From assembly GCF_013368755.1 (NCBI RefSeq), contig NC_049565.1:2542001-2606000 (forward strand): DNA of 64,000 nt, read 5' to 3'. The position numbers were made by a program, and so were the translations under genes. The DNA is from Talaromyces rugulosus. Lineage: Eukaryota; Ascomycota; Eurotiomycetes; Eurotiales; Trichocomaceae. Position 1 is the stretch's first letter. The number at the start of each line of letters is the position of its first letter. Of the stretch, positions 1 through 9,677 are shown piece after piece. Below the pieces are notes generated by a model, which was not told the DNA's origin, ran no database searches, and saw only the letters and a list, made by a program, of their open reading frames with translations.

Positions 1-274
1 CGCTGGACGCATGTACGTCAATCTCACTGGTGGCGCGGCCGAGATGCCTGCCCATCACGGCGGAGGACACCAACAACCACACCAACAGCCGCAACAACCT
101 CACTATGGAGGTGGTGGGTACCAGCAACCGTCGGGATATCCCGGACAACAACAGTACAGCCAGGGCCAACAGCAACAGCAACAAGGTGGCCAAGAAGACG
201 AGGTGCAGAAGCTTGTCGAAAAGGTGCTTCCCAAGGTACTTCGCAAGCTTGGAGATTGCTGTATTGTCATGTAG
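1..274 (+). CDS. C-terminal end of a Gly/Gln-rich protein with a CaaX box (partial)
   Basis: The reading frame is open from the window edge (from base 2) to the TAG at 272-274, so only the 3' end of the gene is present. The visible part is low complexity: His-Gln-Pro repeats, a GGGGYQQP stretch and a run of glutamines, followed by a short charged helix-like segment (EVQKLVEKVLPKVLRKLGD). The protein ends CCIVM. The last four residues, CIVM, fit a CaaX prenylation signal, and the preceding Cys could be palmitoylated, as in small GTPases and Ykt6-type proteins. Membrane attachment is therefore likely, but the catalytic or binding part lies outside the window and I cannot name the family. An internal Met at base 11 is not necessarily a start. 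Confidence 0.6.
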   Translation, partial: AGRMYVNLTGGAAEMPAHHGGGHQQPHQQPQQPHYGGGGYQQPSGYPGQQQYSQGQQQQQQGGQEDEVQKLVEKVLPKVLRKLGDCCIVM

Positions 275-573
275 GTTGTTTGTTGCTGCTTGCTTTCTTT
301 GTCATGTTCTTTATGAATGGATTCATCGAGTTTTTTTTTTGTTTTAATCCCAAGACAATCTTTTGTCCTCGGCAAAAAGGATGTTGCATATACCCATACC
401 CATTTATCCGATGTGGACATGGCTTTGTTTTCAAAGAATCTTTCATCTCATTATCGAGTTGATATCCAACATACAATAGACCTTGTTCAATATTCTTCAA
501 CAATGAACATGATTAAGTATAAATATTGGCAACAGACCTCTTCCTTAAGGTCATGTGCACACACACGAATTGA

Positions 574-629
574 TCACTGAATCCAAGTCACTGAGTCCAA
601 ATCACTGAATCCAAATCACTGAATCCAAA
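574..629 (+). repeat. Four tandem 14-bp repeats abutting a start codon
   Basis: The unit tcactgaatccaaa occurs four times head to tail (574-587, 588-601, 602-615, 616-629). The first copy ends in g and the second has one internal a-to-g change; the last two are identical. The final copy stops one base before or directly at the ATG at 630, so the repeats form the 5' leader of the small gene downstream. Confidence 0.9.
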
Positions 630-1112
630 ATGCCCCAAACCATATCCCCAACAAATACCGCCCCCCTCGCCAAAAATGCCAATCACCACGCCGACGTAAG
701 CATCACAACCCTAATCCTCGAAATTCAGAGCCTGTGCCATGCGCGAGACCACAGCACCCTTTCTTCCTCTCCTTCGTCTTCACCAGACACAAACACCTTA
801 CAGGCCCTAATTAGAAAAAAGTTGGACAGGCTGCAGCACCATATTCTCAAACGCGAAATGCGAAAGCTCGATGAGCAGTTGGACTATGACCCGCTGTCTG
901 AAACCCAACTGCAGCAGCAGCACAACATAGAAACCGATGACGATGATGGGGCTTTGCTGCCGGTGCCACTGAAAATCGGGTCGAGGAGGGTACGAGCCAA
1001 GGATGTTCAAAACATTTTGAATGTGAATAATAACGTCGAAGATGCAAATACGGATCCCTTGGTGAGGTTAGAGAAGAAGGTGCTGGAAGTGCAAATCTAT
1101 ACTAGCAACTGA
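630..1112 (+). CDS. Small hypothetical protein, 160 aa
   Basis: This is a single uninterrupted frame. I do not recognise the family. The N-terminal ~50 residues are Ser/Thr/Pro-rich and look disordered. Residues ~58-85 (QALIRKKLDRLQHHILKREM onward) are strongly charged and could form an amphipathic helix or coiled coil. They are followed by a Gln run, an acidic DDDD patch and a second basic/acidic helix near the C-terminus. No signal peptide or membrane span is visible. It sits convergent to the GGPP synthase gene with a ~200 bp AT-rich spacer. Reasonable length, an Asn/Gln composition unlike the shadow frames and the repeat-bearing leader support it as a gene, but expression is unproven. Confidence 0.5.
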   Translation: MPQTISPTNTAPLAKNANHHADVSITTLILEIQSLCHARDHSTLSSSPSSSPDTNTLQALIRKKLDRLQHHILKREMRKLDEQLDYDPLSETQLQQQHNIETDDDDGALLPVPLKIGSRRVRAKDVQNILNVNNNVEDANTDPLVRLEKKVLEVQIYTSN

Positions 1113-1309
1113 AAAAAAAAGTTCCGAACATGAGATAATCATAATATACTGTCATTCCAATCGTCAATTTATATCGATCATTTTAATCATAATCCTAGGC
1201 TAAAATAAAAGGGAATGCGAGATGCAATGCCATAAGGGTATAGTTCCACTAGCCATGCCATAAACCGTAATGCATACACAATACAAGGTGAAGAGAACAG
1301 TAGGGCTTA

Positions 1310-2562
1310 CTACTGCGGGTCCTTCAACGTAAGTTCAACAATTTTTTCCACAATAGCCCGGACTAATTGCCCGTTTTTGTTTTCTTCAGCGTCGCCATCG
1401 ATTTCATCAATTATACTGTAAGCCTTGTCCCGAAGCAGGGCGACGACCTTGCGGGTATAAGAAAAGCTGCCGGTGCTTTCCATGTATTTGACGGCGTATA
1501 GTTTGACCTCGTCGTCCTTTGTTCTTTGTTTCAGTATATTGACCAACTGCACATTGGACGGGTTGGCGCGGATGCTGTGGATTATAGGGAATGAAAATTT
1601 GCCCTCTGTTAGGTCCTCGCAGAGTCCCTTGTTCTTGCTATACGTGGTGTCCGACAAGTTGAGGTAATCGTCGCAGACCTGGAATATCAGCCCCAAGACG
1701 TTGACCAATGGTACATAATTCCTGATTGGCACATGTTAACCAGTGTGTAGTGTGATTACTGGAAGATGCCTACCTGTGAGTATCGCTCTCGGCCTGCATT
1801 AGCTTGACTGCTAATCGGAACAGACCCCCGGTCTTATTGTCCACCATCTCTAAGTACTCATCTTCTGTTGGGCAGGTCAAGGTATCGCGCCAGAATAGGT
1901 CCAGCCCTTGGCCACGGTGCAAATTCAGAAGCTCTTCGGTGTAGATATCGATGGCGGCGGGGTTATTCAATTTTTGCAGTTCTTGCAGTGCTAGAAAATA
2001 GACATAGTTGGCCGAGTTGATCGTCTGGGCTGTGCCGAATATGCTGTGGGCTACAGGCACGCCTCTTCGCAGGACCGATGAGTCTTCGACGTCGTCGACT
2101 CTAGGGGCTGGGTCAGAATAGAAACAAGTTTAAGGAAAGAAGAGGAGGGAGTCACAGTAGTGAAGCAGTATGCAACATAGTCACTACTTTGGTAATGATA
2201 GCCAAACTCGCTTCAGGCACGTTGAGCAAAGCGTTAAATGCGGTGATCATTTGTTTCCGGATATCCTTGCCCGGTTGCTGAGTGAGATAATCGTACGGGC
2301 CCATAAGAATATGATCCTTCTCCTGCGACCACAGGCTGTCCTTGGCCATGGTCCAGTCAAAACTCGATCGATTCCGGCCGTGCTTGCTCGTAGTGCTCAG
2401 CTGTTTTTTTTTCAAAGACGACATCCATTCTGACTCGGAAAGGGATCCCAGGTTCGGCTGTTTTATCGCGCTGCCGCCGCTCACGACCCCGGTCGAGCTT
2501 GTCCGTGGTGGGATAGCGGTTGGAGACTGCAGTGGCTGGCTTGGGAGGTGTTCTGAAGTCAT
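1310..2562 (-). CDS. Geranylgeranyl diphosphate synthase (trans-polyprenyl synthase)
   Basis: The enzyme condenses farnesyl diphosphate with isopentenyl diphosphate to make C20 geranylgeranyl diphosphate for protein prenylation and terpenoids. There are three exons: 2562-2156, 2100-1774 and 1721-1310, giving 381 aa. Splicing across 2155-2101 restores ASLLVDDVED, the first Asp-rich motif (DDxxD). Exon 3 carries the second Asp-rich motif in QVCDDYLN. Both bind the Mg2+-diphosphate, and the [12 protein letters not shown] context and overall length fit fungal GGPP synthases of the Bts1/Ggs1 type. The N-terminal ~60 residues are Ser/Thr-rich and variable. The second intron (1773-1722) is 52 bp. 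The neighbours are housekeeping genes rather than terpene cyclases, so I infer the primary-metabolism copy. Confidence 0.93.
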
Positions 2563-3392
2563 TATAATGAAGGTATGAAGCTGGTATCAAAATAGTATTG
2601 AATTCTTTGGCGGGGCAGAAAAACGCGCACGAGGGAGCCCCACCGCTTTTTTGTATAATCGTATAGACGATGCAGTTACTAGTGCTGGCTGGATACGACT
2701 GGAGATAGATATTCAATAAGAAAACGGGAGAGCAGCAGCAGCAGTTAAATGAAGACGAAGTATGCTGCAGCCTTGCAGGCGGGGAGAAAGAGCAAGACGA
2801 CGCGCATGTGATGGTGGAGCGCGGCAGGCTGATGTCATTGGCCCGGCGTCCGATTTGCCTTCAACACTCAACATGACTATGGAGTATTATCATCATTATA
2901 ATAGCCGGTAATACAGTAACGGTATATTCTACTGTATATGAATGACATGGATCGTCATCTGATCTGCTCTCATGTAGGGAATACCACCTGGTGACGTCTA
3001 TAGATCATCTGCTACAGCCTTGCGTGACTGTGGAGTAGACCGGGATCTAGACTGAATTACAATCGTCTTGCTGGCTCCTCCGTATTAAAATAGTAGCTAA
3101 CTAGTTCATATTACTAGTACTAGCAAATAAGAATATGAAAAGATGCAAGTCATGAGCTGGTGTGGAGACGGCGGGCGGTGGCAGAACCGTTCACCCAGCA
3201 ACGCGGCTTTGTTTACCCTTGATAGTAACTCTGCGATACACTACTTACAACTAGTCCTCTTTTCAGCTCAGCCCTGTTCTCGGTCTGAGCTCCAGACTGC
3301 TAATTAATTGTTTGTTAATTATCTGTGTCTATCCTTTTTTCTTTTCCTGTCTTTTACGATTACGACTACGACGACGACTACCTGAAATAACC
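2563..3392. promoter_or_regulatory. Divergent promoter region between GGPP synthase and the Cdc14-type gene
   Basis: About 830 bp with no supportable coding frame. It contains CAG-type short repeats near 2740, AT-rich stretches at 2880-3130 and pyrimidine-rich DNA near 3330-3380 just upstream of the + strand ATG, a common feature of fungal core promoters. No specific operator was recognised. Confidence 0.5.
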
Positions 3393-4338
3393 ATGGAGGC
3401 CTTGCTGGCGCACTCCTTTGACTACCTCTCCTCGTACGAGCCCAACAAGATTCGCAAGGGCCTGCGTCAGGTTGAAGGCTTGCTGGCGCAAATATGTCTT
3501 TCGCGGGCCAAGCAATCGCCAGCTGAGAAAAGAAGATCAATGATTCCCTTGGGTCAGGAACAGCCAGCACCAAAAGAACTGGGCGAGCTCGCAGACGACC
3601 CTGCCTTCAGAGAGTTTTTCAAACTGCAGGAAGGTTTTCAGTGGAATGGTACGTCAAGATATTCTTGCAATTGCTTTAGTATGGATCGATCTAATTTTAA
3701 CCCCCTGTCTAGTTTCTCTGCGACTGGTCTGCTGTCTCGAACATCTGCTTGGACGGGGAAGCAACGGCACAAACGATCTTCTCATCATATCCACACTCGA
3801 CTTGATCCAGGGAGTGCTCCTCCTGCACCCGCCATCACGGTCCCTGTTTGCGCGAGAAATCTACATGAACATTCTTCTCGACCTGTTGGACCCGGTGAAC
3901 TGCCCGGCCATCCAGTCATCCACCCTCCTCACTCTGGTGACTGCGCTCCTCGACCAGCCCGCCAACACGCGCACATTTGAGCTGTTGGATGGGCTTTTGA
4001 CGGTGACCTCGCTCTTCAAGATGCGATCGACGTCGCGAGAAGTCAAGCTCAAGCTCGTCGAGTTTCTCTACTTTTACCTCATGCCGGAAACACCAAATAT
4101 GCCTATTGTCGCGGCTAGCGCGCCAAACACCGCAGTAACCGGAGGATTGCATCGCAGTCCTAGCAAGCTGTCCGGAGCCTTTGCGCGCAGCGTCAACTCG
4201 GCTAGCGAGACTCGTGCGGAGCGCGACACACGCAGCACGGAAGAGAAGCAAAAGCTGCTCGGTCGATATCTGAGCAACGTCGAGGATTTGGTTGAAGACC
4301 TAAAAGAAACCGCTCCATTTGGGAGCACGGTATACTAG
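3393..4338 (+). CDS. Cdc14-type septation initiation network protein
   Basis: Two exons, 3393-3648 and 3713-4338, joined across a 64-bp intron (donor gtacgt, acceptor ctctag), give 293 aa. The sequence resembles the fungal family named for S. pombe Cdc14, the non-catalytic partner of the Sid1 kinase in the septation initiation network. It is not the phosphatase of the same name. Features seen are an N-terminal helical segment (EALLAHSFDYLSSYEPNKIRKGLRQ), an armadillo-like helical middle (LLIISTLDLIQGVLLLHPPS and IQSSTLLTLVTALLDQP) and a region KLVEFLYFYLMPE before a Ser-rich insertion. The C-terminal helix EEKQKLLGRYLSNVEDLVEDL is typical of the family. The ATG sits in a ccATGg context. I infer a role in septum formation at the spindle pole body. 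Confidence 0.85.
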
Positions 4339-4788
4339 ACCCGCCACGATATTAATACGTCAACGAACATGCAAGTTCATACAAGTTCATGCCATTTCAA
4401 TGCCTGGACGATTGTTGACGCTATATTTTGAGATTTCCTAGCGTTTTTCTTTTTTCCCACCTTCAGATTGACTCTCTTTTCCTTAGCGATACCTTTCACT
4501 TTTGCTCTGCCTGCCCTACGGTTTATGTTACGATTCTTGTTTGTTTAGTCACGATCGACGGTTAGTCGATATGTATCATATTTAGTAGTAACGATTGAAT
4601 GCAATGACTGTATAATGCGAAGCTCTCTAATTAAAGTTTTCTCAAAAAAAAACGTTTTCGTAGTATAGTAGGATTAATAATACTACATGAATTGTTCTCC
4701 GTCCAATGCACCAAACCCCTATACACATGCTGATGCTAACATGACAAAACCCTTGACTCTCTTTCCTTTATTACTCTCCCAACTTGAT
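4339..4788. other. Convergent 3' region
   Basis: About 450 bp between two convergent genes, AT-rich with pyrimidine tracts at 4440-4500 and an A9 run at 4645. It probably holds both 3' untranslated regions. No gene seen. Confidence 0.5.
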
Positions 4789-5791
4789 TCAACTCGGCAT
4801 CTCGTACCGCTGGGACTCGTGGTCAGCAGGCTTTTCGTATCTCTGATCTCCCGGGTTTGCGGACTTTTCGAGAGCATTCGCAGCCGGGGGCTTGTAATAG
4901 CTTTGTTGCTGCTGTTGCTGCTGATACTCGCTGAGCTCTTGCGGCGACGGGGCTGGCACGTAATCCGTCCTGCCCGCGTTTCCCGACTTGCGTCTCCGCA
5001 AGAAAAACAACCCAAGAGTAAGAATCGCGAGAACGCCCAGGACCACGCCCACACTGATTCCGGCCTTTGCGCCGCTTGACAGCCCTGACGATGATGACGG
5101 TGACAGCGACGAATATGAAGTTGCGGATGGCGTCGAGGTTGGCGCGGAAGTGGCGGTGGTGTGTTGGGTCGACGTGCTGCTGCTGCTGCTGGCCGAGGTT
5201 GTGGCATCCGGAGCAAAGACCTGTGCGATGGTGATAGGAGACTTGTCGCAGCAGTCAGTGCTGTTGCCACAGCACCAGGTGTTCGAGGTTGCCGTCCCAT
5301 CGCATGGAATCACCAACACCACATCGCTTGAGCTTCCTACCCCTGGATTCTTGAAGCACGTCAGCAAAACACTCAAATCTACATGACTCGCTAATCATTT
5401 CAGGATGAGAGAGAGAGAGAGAGAGAGAGAAGAGAAAAGGACGCACCGTCTCCTGCGTGCAGATATTCAAGCAATCATCCTGCCAGTTCGTCGACGTGCA
5501 TTGATCACGGAAATATGCTATGTTTTCGACCGTTGCGCCGCTGTCATCGGTCGTCTCCCACTCGTTCGAGCACAGTCCGTTCTTCAAGCACTTGTCTTGA
5601 GTGTTTCCGTTTCCATTGTCTCTGCTGTTACCAGACGGGTTGTTGCGGTTTGTGCCACAGCACATACTGGCGCCGGTGTACTGGTTGCATGGCTGGTATT
5701 CGAGGCTGGCTTCGCTGTATCCGGATGGATAGTAGCATACGGCGGCTGCCAGAGGCACTGCTGCTAGGAAGAGGAGATTGAGACTGCGCAT
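4789..5791 (-). CDS. Cys-rich secreted-stalk single-pass membrane protein
   Basis: Exon 1 runs 5791-5447 and exon 2 most likely 5349-4789, with a donor gtgcgt at 5446 and a frame-compatible but weak aag acceptor at 5350. The exact junction is uncertain. The protein has a clear signal peptide (MRSLNLLFLAAVPLAAAVC) and a Cys-rich ectodomain of about 140 residues with a WCCGNSTDCC motif. A Ser/Thr stalk of ~45 residues follows, then one transmembrane helix (AGISVGVVLGVLAILTLGLF) with an RRRK stop-transfer sequence and a cytoplasmic tail with Q7 and repeats of QRYEKP/QRYEMP. This architecture is widespread in filamentous ascomycetes, often as wall sensor-like or unknown proteins; no catalytic function is visible. 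The intron holds a (GA)n microsatellite at 5405-5430. Confidence 0.75.
5405..5432. repeat. (GA)n microsatellite inside an intron
   Basis: An uninterrupted run of alternating g and a lies within the predicted intron of the Cys-rich membrane protein gene. It reads as (TC)n on the coding strand, consistent with an extended polypyrimidine tract upstream of the acceptor. Confidence 0.8.
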
Positions 5792-6754
5792 AGTGAATGG
5801 GAGGAGGGGGACTCTAGCGATCTTTTTTTTTTTTTTTCAGTCACCGTCTGCTGGACAAGGTCATAACCTATTGACGCCGGTTACGGAGTACAAATGTACA
5901 AAACAAAATACAGAGCGTGAAGAGGAAAAGGCCGGTTCAAGACCGACTGCCACGACGAAGCCAGTAGGTAAGCCTTGACTGGCTCTGGGTCCTGGGTTTT
6001 CCTCCAAGCTTTCTTTTCCTAGTGTGTGTTCAGCCCCCTCAGGGGAGGGTAAATTATTACTACTGCGGATACACTATGGATCCTATCAGGTGTCAGCCGC
6101 AGTCAGGGCTATACACATATATTTGGTGGTCCTGGAACTACACTATAGGGCTGTCGGCGACATATCTATTGAGTAGTAGTACGTACTGTACTCCGTACAG
6201 AGCACCCTGTACTCTGTCGCATGTATTACGTCTCCTTTGGGCTGAAATCTTGCCAACTTGCATGTGCATTCTATCTCCGAAAGAAAATTGATCGTCCTGC
6301 TACTTTCCCCATGTACAACCTGTGAACCCACCGACCCAGTCTTTTTCTTGTTGTTGTTGGCTGATGACTTTGACGCCTCCAATTAAATACGTGCCGTGGA
6401 GTCTTGCGCTCGCAACTATCGCGCAACCAACACTAAAAGTCTCTTCAGCTGAGTTTCTAAGTTCTGAGCCTTGAGAGTTGACAACTTGAGACGTTAATTG
6501 ATATTAAACAAGGCTCATCATATTACATGAACTAAGCCGAGACGGTAAGGTTAAGCCCTAAAAAAACACAGCTTGTCCAATCACACTATTAATGCGGACC
6601 GCCTTGTTCGGAATAGCCTTGTATTTGACTTATTTCAGTAGTAGTAGTCGAAGTAACTTCCTACGAGACTAGGAACCATGTGATAACCCAATCATAGGCA
6701 CATTACATATAATTTTCGTCCCATCACTTTTCCCCTGCTCTATTAAACACACAC
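5792..6754. promoter_or_regulatory. Intergenic region, promoter of the Cys-rich membrane protein
   Basis: About 960 bp with no supportable gene. A T15 run at 5823-5837 (poly-A on the gene strand) lies just upstream of the membrane protein start. The rest is mixed sequence with short frames only and probably includes the 3' end of the glutamyl-tRNA synthetase transcript. Confidence 0.45.
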
Positions 6755-9045
6755 CTACTTTCCACCAGAGGGGATCTCGAAAAATACCATTGGCGACGAG
6801 TCACGGCCCTGATAAGACACGTCTAGTCGGTAGTATGCCTTCCGCTCAAACTGTATCACAGCGTCTTGTTTTAGGCCCACAACGTTACAATCCGCAAAGG
6901 CATGGGTTATAAACTGTGTTACTGGCGTGAGGCACTCCTCGAGCACGTCCGAAGGCTCTAGCTTGTCTTTAGTAATGAGATGATCAAAGGCCATCAATTC
7001 CACCGGGATCATATTTTCTTCCACAGCTGCTAGCCAGGTTATCTTCTTGGTCTTCTTGAAGTCACGCGAGCCGAGGTCTAATTCTAGGACCAGATGTTTC
7101 ACGACGATATTACTCTTGTCATTGCTGCCTGAAGCAGCTGTGTCGGCGGCGTCAGTATCACTCTGGGTCGTAGAGATATCGCGTACGATAGCGTTACCCC
7201 AGTTCATCAGCGTGACCATCTCCCCGATTTCAAAACTCTGCGCATCGGCCTGCTCGATGATAACAGTCTTGCCCGTTGGGATCTTCCTAGTACCTAGGCC
7301 CGGGTTCTTAACATACTTTGGCACGTCAAGAACCGCAGCATCGGGAGGCGAACCGTCGTTGTTTCGGTCGATCACATCACAATACACAGAGTGGCCCGCC
7401 GCGATAGCAACATGCCGGGGGGCCACCGCATCAATGTACTTTTTGTTACCGGCCCAGAAAGTACCCCACTCCAAATTCAGGATGTTACGACTGGGGCTTT
7501 GCTTCAAAATGAACTCGCGGAGGACGGGCACGGCGACACCACGGCGGATGATGCCTCTGATAGTCGGCATTCGCGGGTCACCCCAGTCCCAGACCTTGCC
7601 TTCATTCACGATACGCGCCAGTTTCCGCTTAGAGAGAACAGTGCGGACAAAGTTCAGTCGACTGAAATCCCAGATAGGCACTGGGCGCAGACCGAGAGCG
7701 TTCTGGATCCACTCGTACTGGGCGTTGCGGTCGCGGTACTCGTTAGTTCGTAGGGCTAGAGTGATGCCTTCGATGGAGTCCAGGACAGGCGCACAAAAGT
7801 CATATGTCGGATACACCTTCCAGCTAGTACCTGTGCGATGGTGCTTGGCGAGGTTACCGCGGTAGATGACGGGATCACGTAGGGTGCCGTTAGGGCTATC
7901 GTATGCAATGCGAGCACGGAGACACCATCTTTGACCCTCGGTGGACCCGGTTTTCATCTCGCGGAAACGCTCCAGTGTCTCTTCAATGCCCATGTCTCGG
8001 TGATTAGAGGGAAGGCGGTTCTTCCTGTTGTCATCGCCTTTGCCTAACTCTGAGTCGTCGGCAAATGCCTTGCCGTCCTTGATCAACTGGATGGCCAAGT
8101 CATGCATCTGCTCGAAGTAGTCACTAGAATAGCTCGTCTTGTCAGGAACGATGCCTATCAAGGCCAAATCCTCGGCAATCGAACTTTGAAAATCCATGGA
8201 TTCCTTGGATGGGTTAGTGTCATCAAATCGGCAGATGAGAACACCGCCAGGTTTCTGGTGGGCAAAATAAACATTAAGAAGCGCTGCTTTGGCGTGCCCG
8301 ATATGAAGATAGCCGGAAGGCTCAGGAGGAAACCTAGTGACCATAAGACCATCAACTCTCGGTAAGGCTACCACATCGAAGCTGGAACCAGCAGCAGAGC
8401 GAGCGGCCTTCTCTCGAGCGCGTTCTATAATTTCGGCAGAGGTGAGCTCCTCAATCGCCTCCGTGATCCACGGATTCGAGGCTTCGATAAAGCTATACCA
8501 CTGTAAAACATTGCAGCAGACCGTCTTGACGAGGGATAGGGCAATAGGGTTGCCTCTAATGGTTGCCCACACAGCAACGTCGGCGACGGATATCTTGTAA
8601 CTTCCTGAAATGTATGTACGCAAGGTAAGGTGGGACTCTAGCTCTCGCAGTGACTGATTAAGTCTCAGAGCATTTCTTAGAGCAAAATCGTGGCTACGTC
8701 GTACCCATTCTTCGACCTGGCCGGGAGATAATAATTAGAACGACAAGGCGATAGCTAGTTAGAGAGATAAGCACTTACCAAGGCACTCCGTAGGGACGGT
8801 CCCTTCGATTTAGATACCACCAAGTGCTCGATAATATCTCTATCACTCCACACTTTCCCTTCACCGTCAGGGGAAGTAAGTTCGACGGATTTCCCGTTAC
8901 CAAGGTGGGCGGCTCGACGGTACGTCTTGGATAGTGGCAGCCAGCTCGAGGGAAGCTTTCCATTTCGTTCCAGGTGACTCACGACCAGCAAGCTGGGCAG
9001 AACAAGAGCCAACTCGGCCTTGGTAGCAGCTGTGAGATTAGCCAT
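6755..9045 (-). CDS. GUS1: Cytosolic glutamyl-tRNA synthetase
   Basis: The enzyme charges tRNA-Glu with glutamate. Two exons, 9045-8779 and 8716-6755, are separated by a 62-bp intron (gtaagt..ccag) and give 742 aa. The N-terminal ~180 residues are the GST-like appended domain that in yeast binds the Arc1 cofactor (ISVADVAVWATIRGN segment). The class I catalytic core follows, with the ATP-binding HIGH motif in PSGYLHIGHAKAALLN. RWCLRARI and DPVIYR are diagnostic of the Glu/Gln-tRNA synthetase branch, and the KMSKS-equivalent is VLSKRKLA. The anticodon-binding beta-barrels make up the C-terminal half. Length and domain order fit eukaryotic cytosolic GluRS rather than the mitochondrial form. Confidence 0.95.
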
Positions 9046-9677
9046 CTTCTTGCAGTTGAAACATTTGAATGCTTCGGTTTCGAGAGTTGGAGTGAAAAGG
9101 GAAACACCGCCTTGTCAATATGCACGTCAGCGTCTATACATGTAGGCTAGGCCGTAAAAAGTGGATGGCTTCAAGATCTCGATCTCAACACACAACCCAG
9201 CACTTGAGATCTTCATGACCGGCTTATTACATGTACTCTTTAATTATATTTTTATATTACTACTACACCGTTACTTCCAGGTCGTTTTGGCATGCTCTAT
9301 TCTAGAGCTCAGACTTCTACTTAGTTCAATATAATTCATGCTGTCTTGTTATATATTTATAATAGTAGTAGTACTACCAGTTGACTAATTAGTATATTTC
9401 GTTTCTGTGCCTTAACGGCATTTGAAATAATAAAGGTATTTACAGCATATATATCCATTAATATCAAGTGGTTGAGGGAACATTGAAGTCACGGGGTCGT
9501 CAGACGGTGCGACAGAGGAAGGAACACTTTTCCTCCAGGAGCTTCAATGTTTCCCAATGTCAACATTGACCTAGGGCAACTTCACAGAGATATCTATTGA
9601 CGGGGAAGCTTCTTGTATTCGCTGAACCAGATCTTCTCATTATATCTACATAGTGATGGAAAGCTGACTACTTCTGA
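9046..9677. promoter_or_regulatory. Intergenic region upstream of glutamyl-tRNA synthetase
   Basis: About 630 bp, AT-rich in 9230-9470 with repeated tagtagta-like triplets. No gene seen. The 9046-9200 part should hold the GluRS promoter, and the distal end the 3' region of the rhodanese gene. Confidence 0.45.

Noticed and set aside
571..629. CRISPR-like array
   Set aside because: The 14-bp units are contiguous without spacers, and the genome is eukaryotic.
4719..5300. 193-codon minus frame in the Cys-rich membrane protein gene
   Set aside because: Out-of-frame overlap with the real exon that encodes the stalk, TM helix and tail; Arg/Pro-rich noise.
7047..7865. 272-codon + strand frame opposite the glutamyl-tRNA synthetase
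   Set aside because: It is an antisense shadow of a strongly conserved enzyme; its translation has no domain pattern and no start context of its own.
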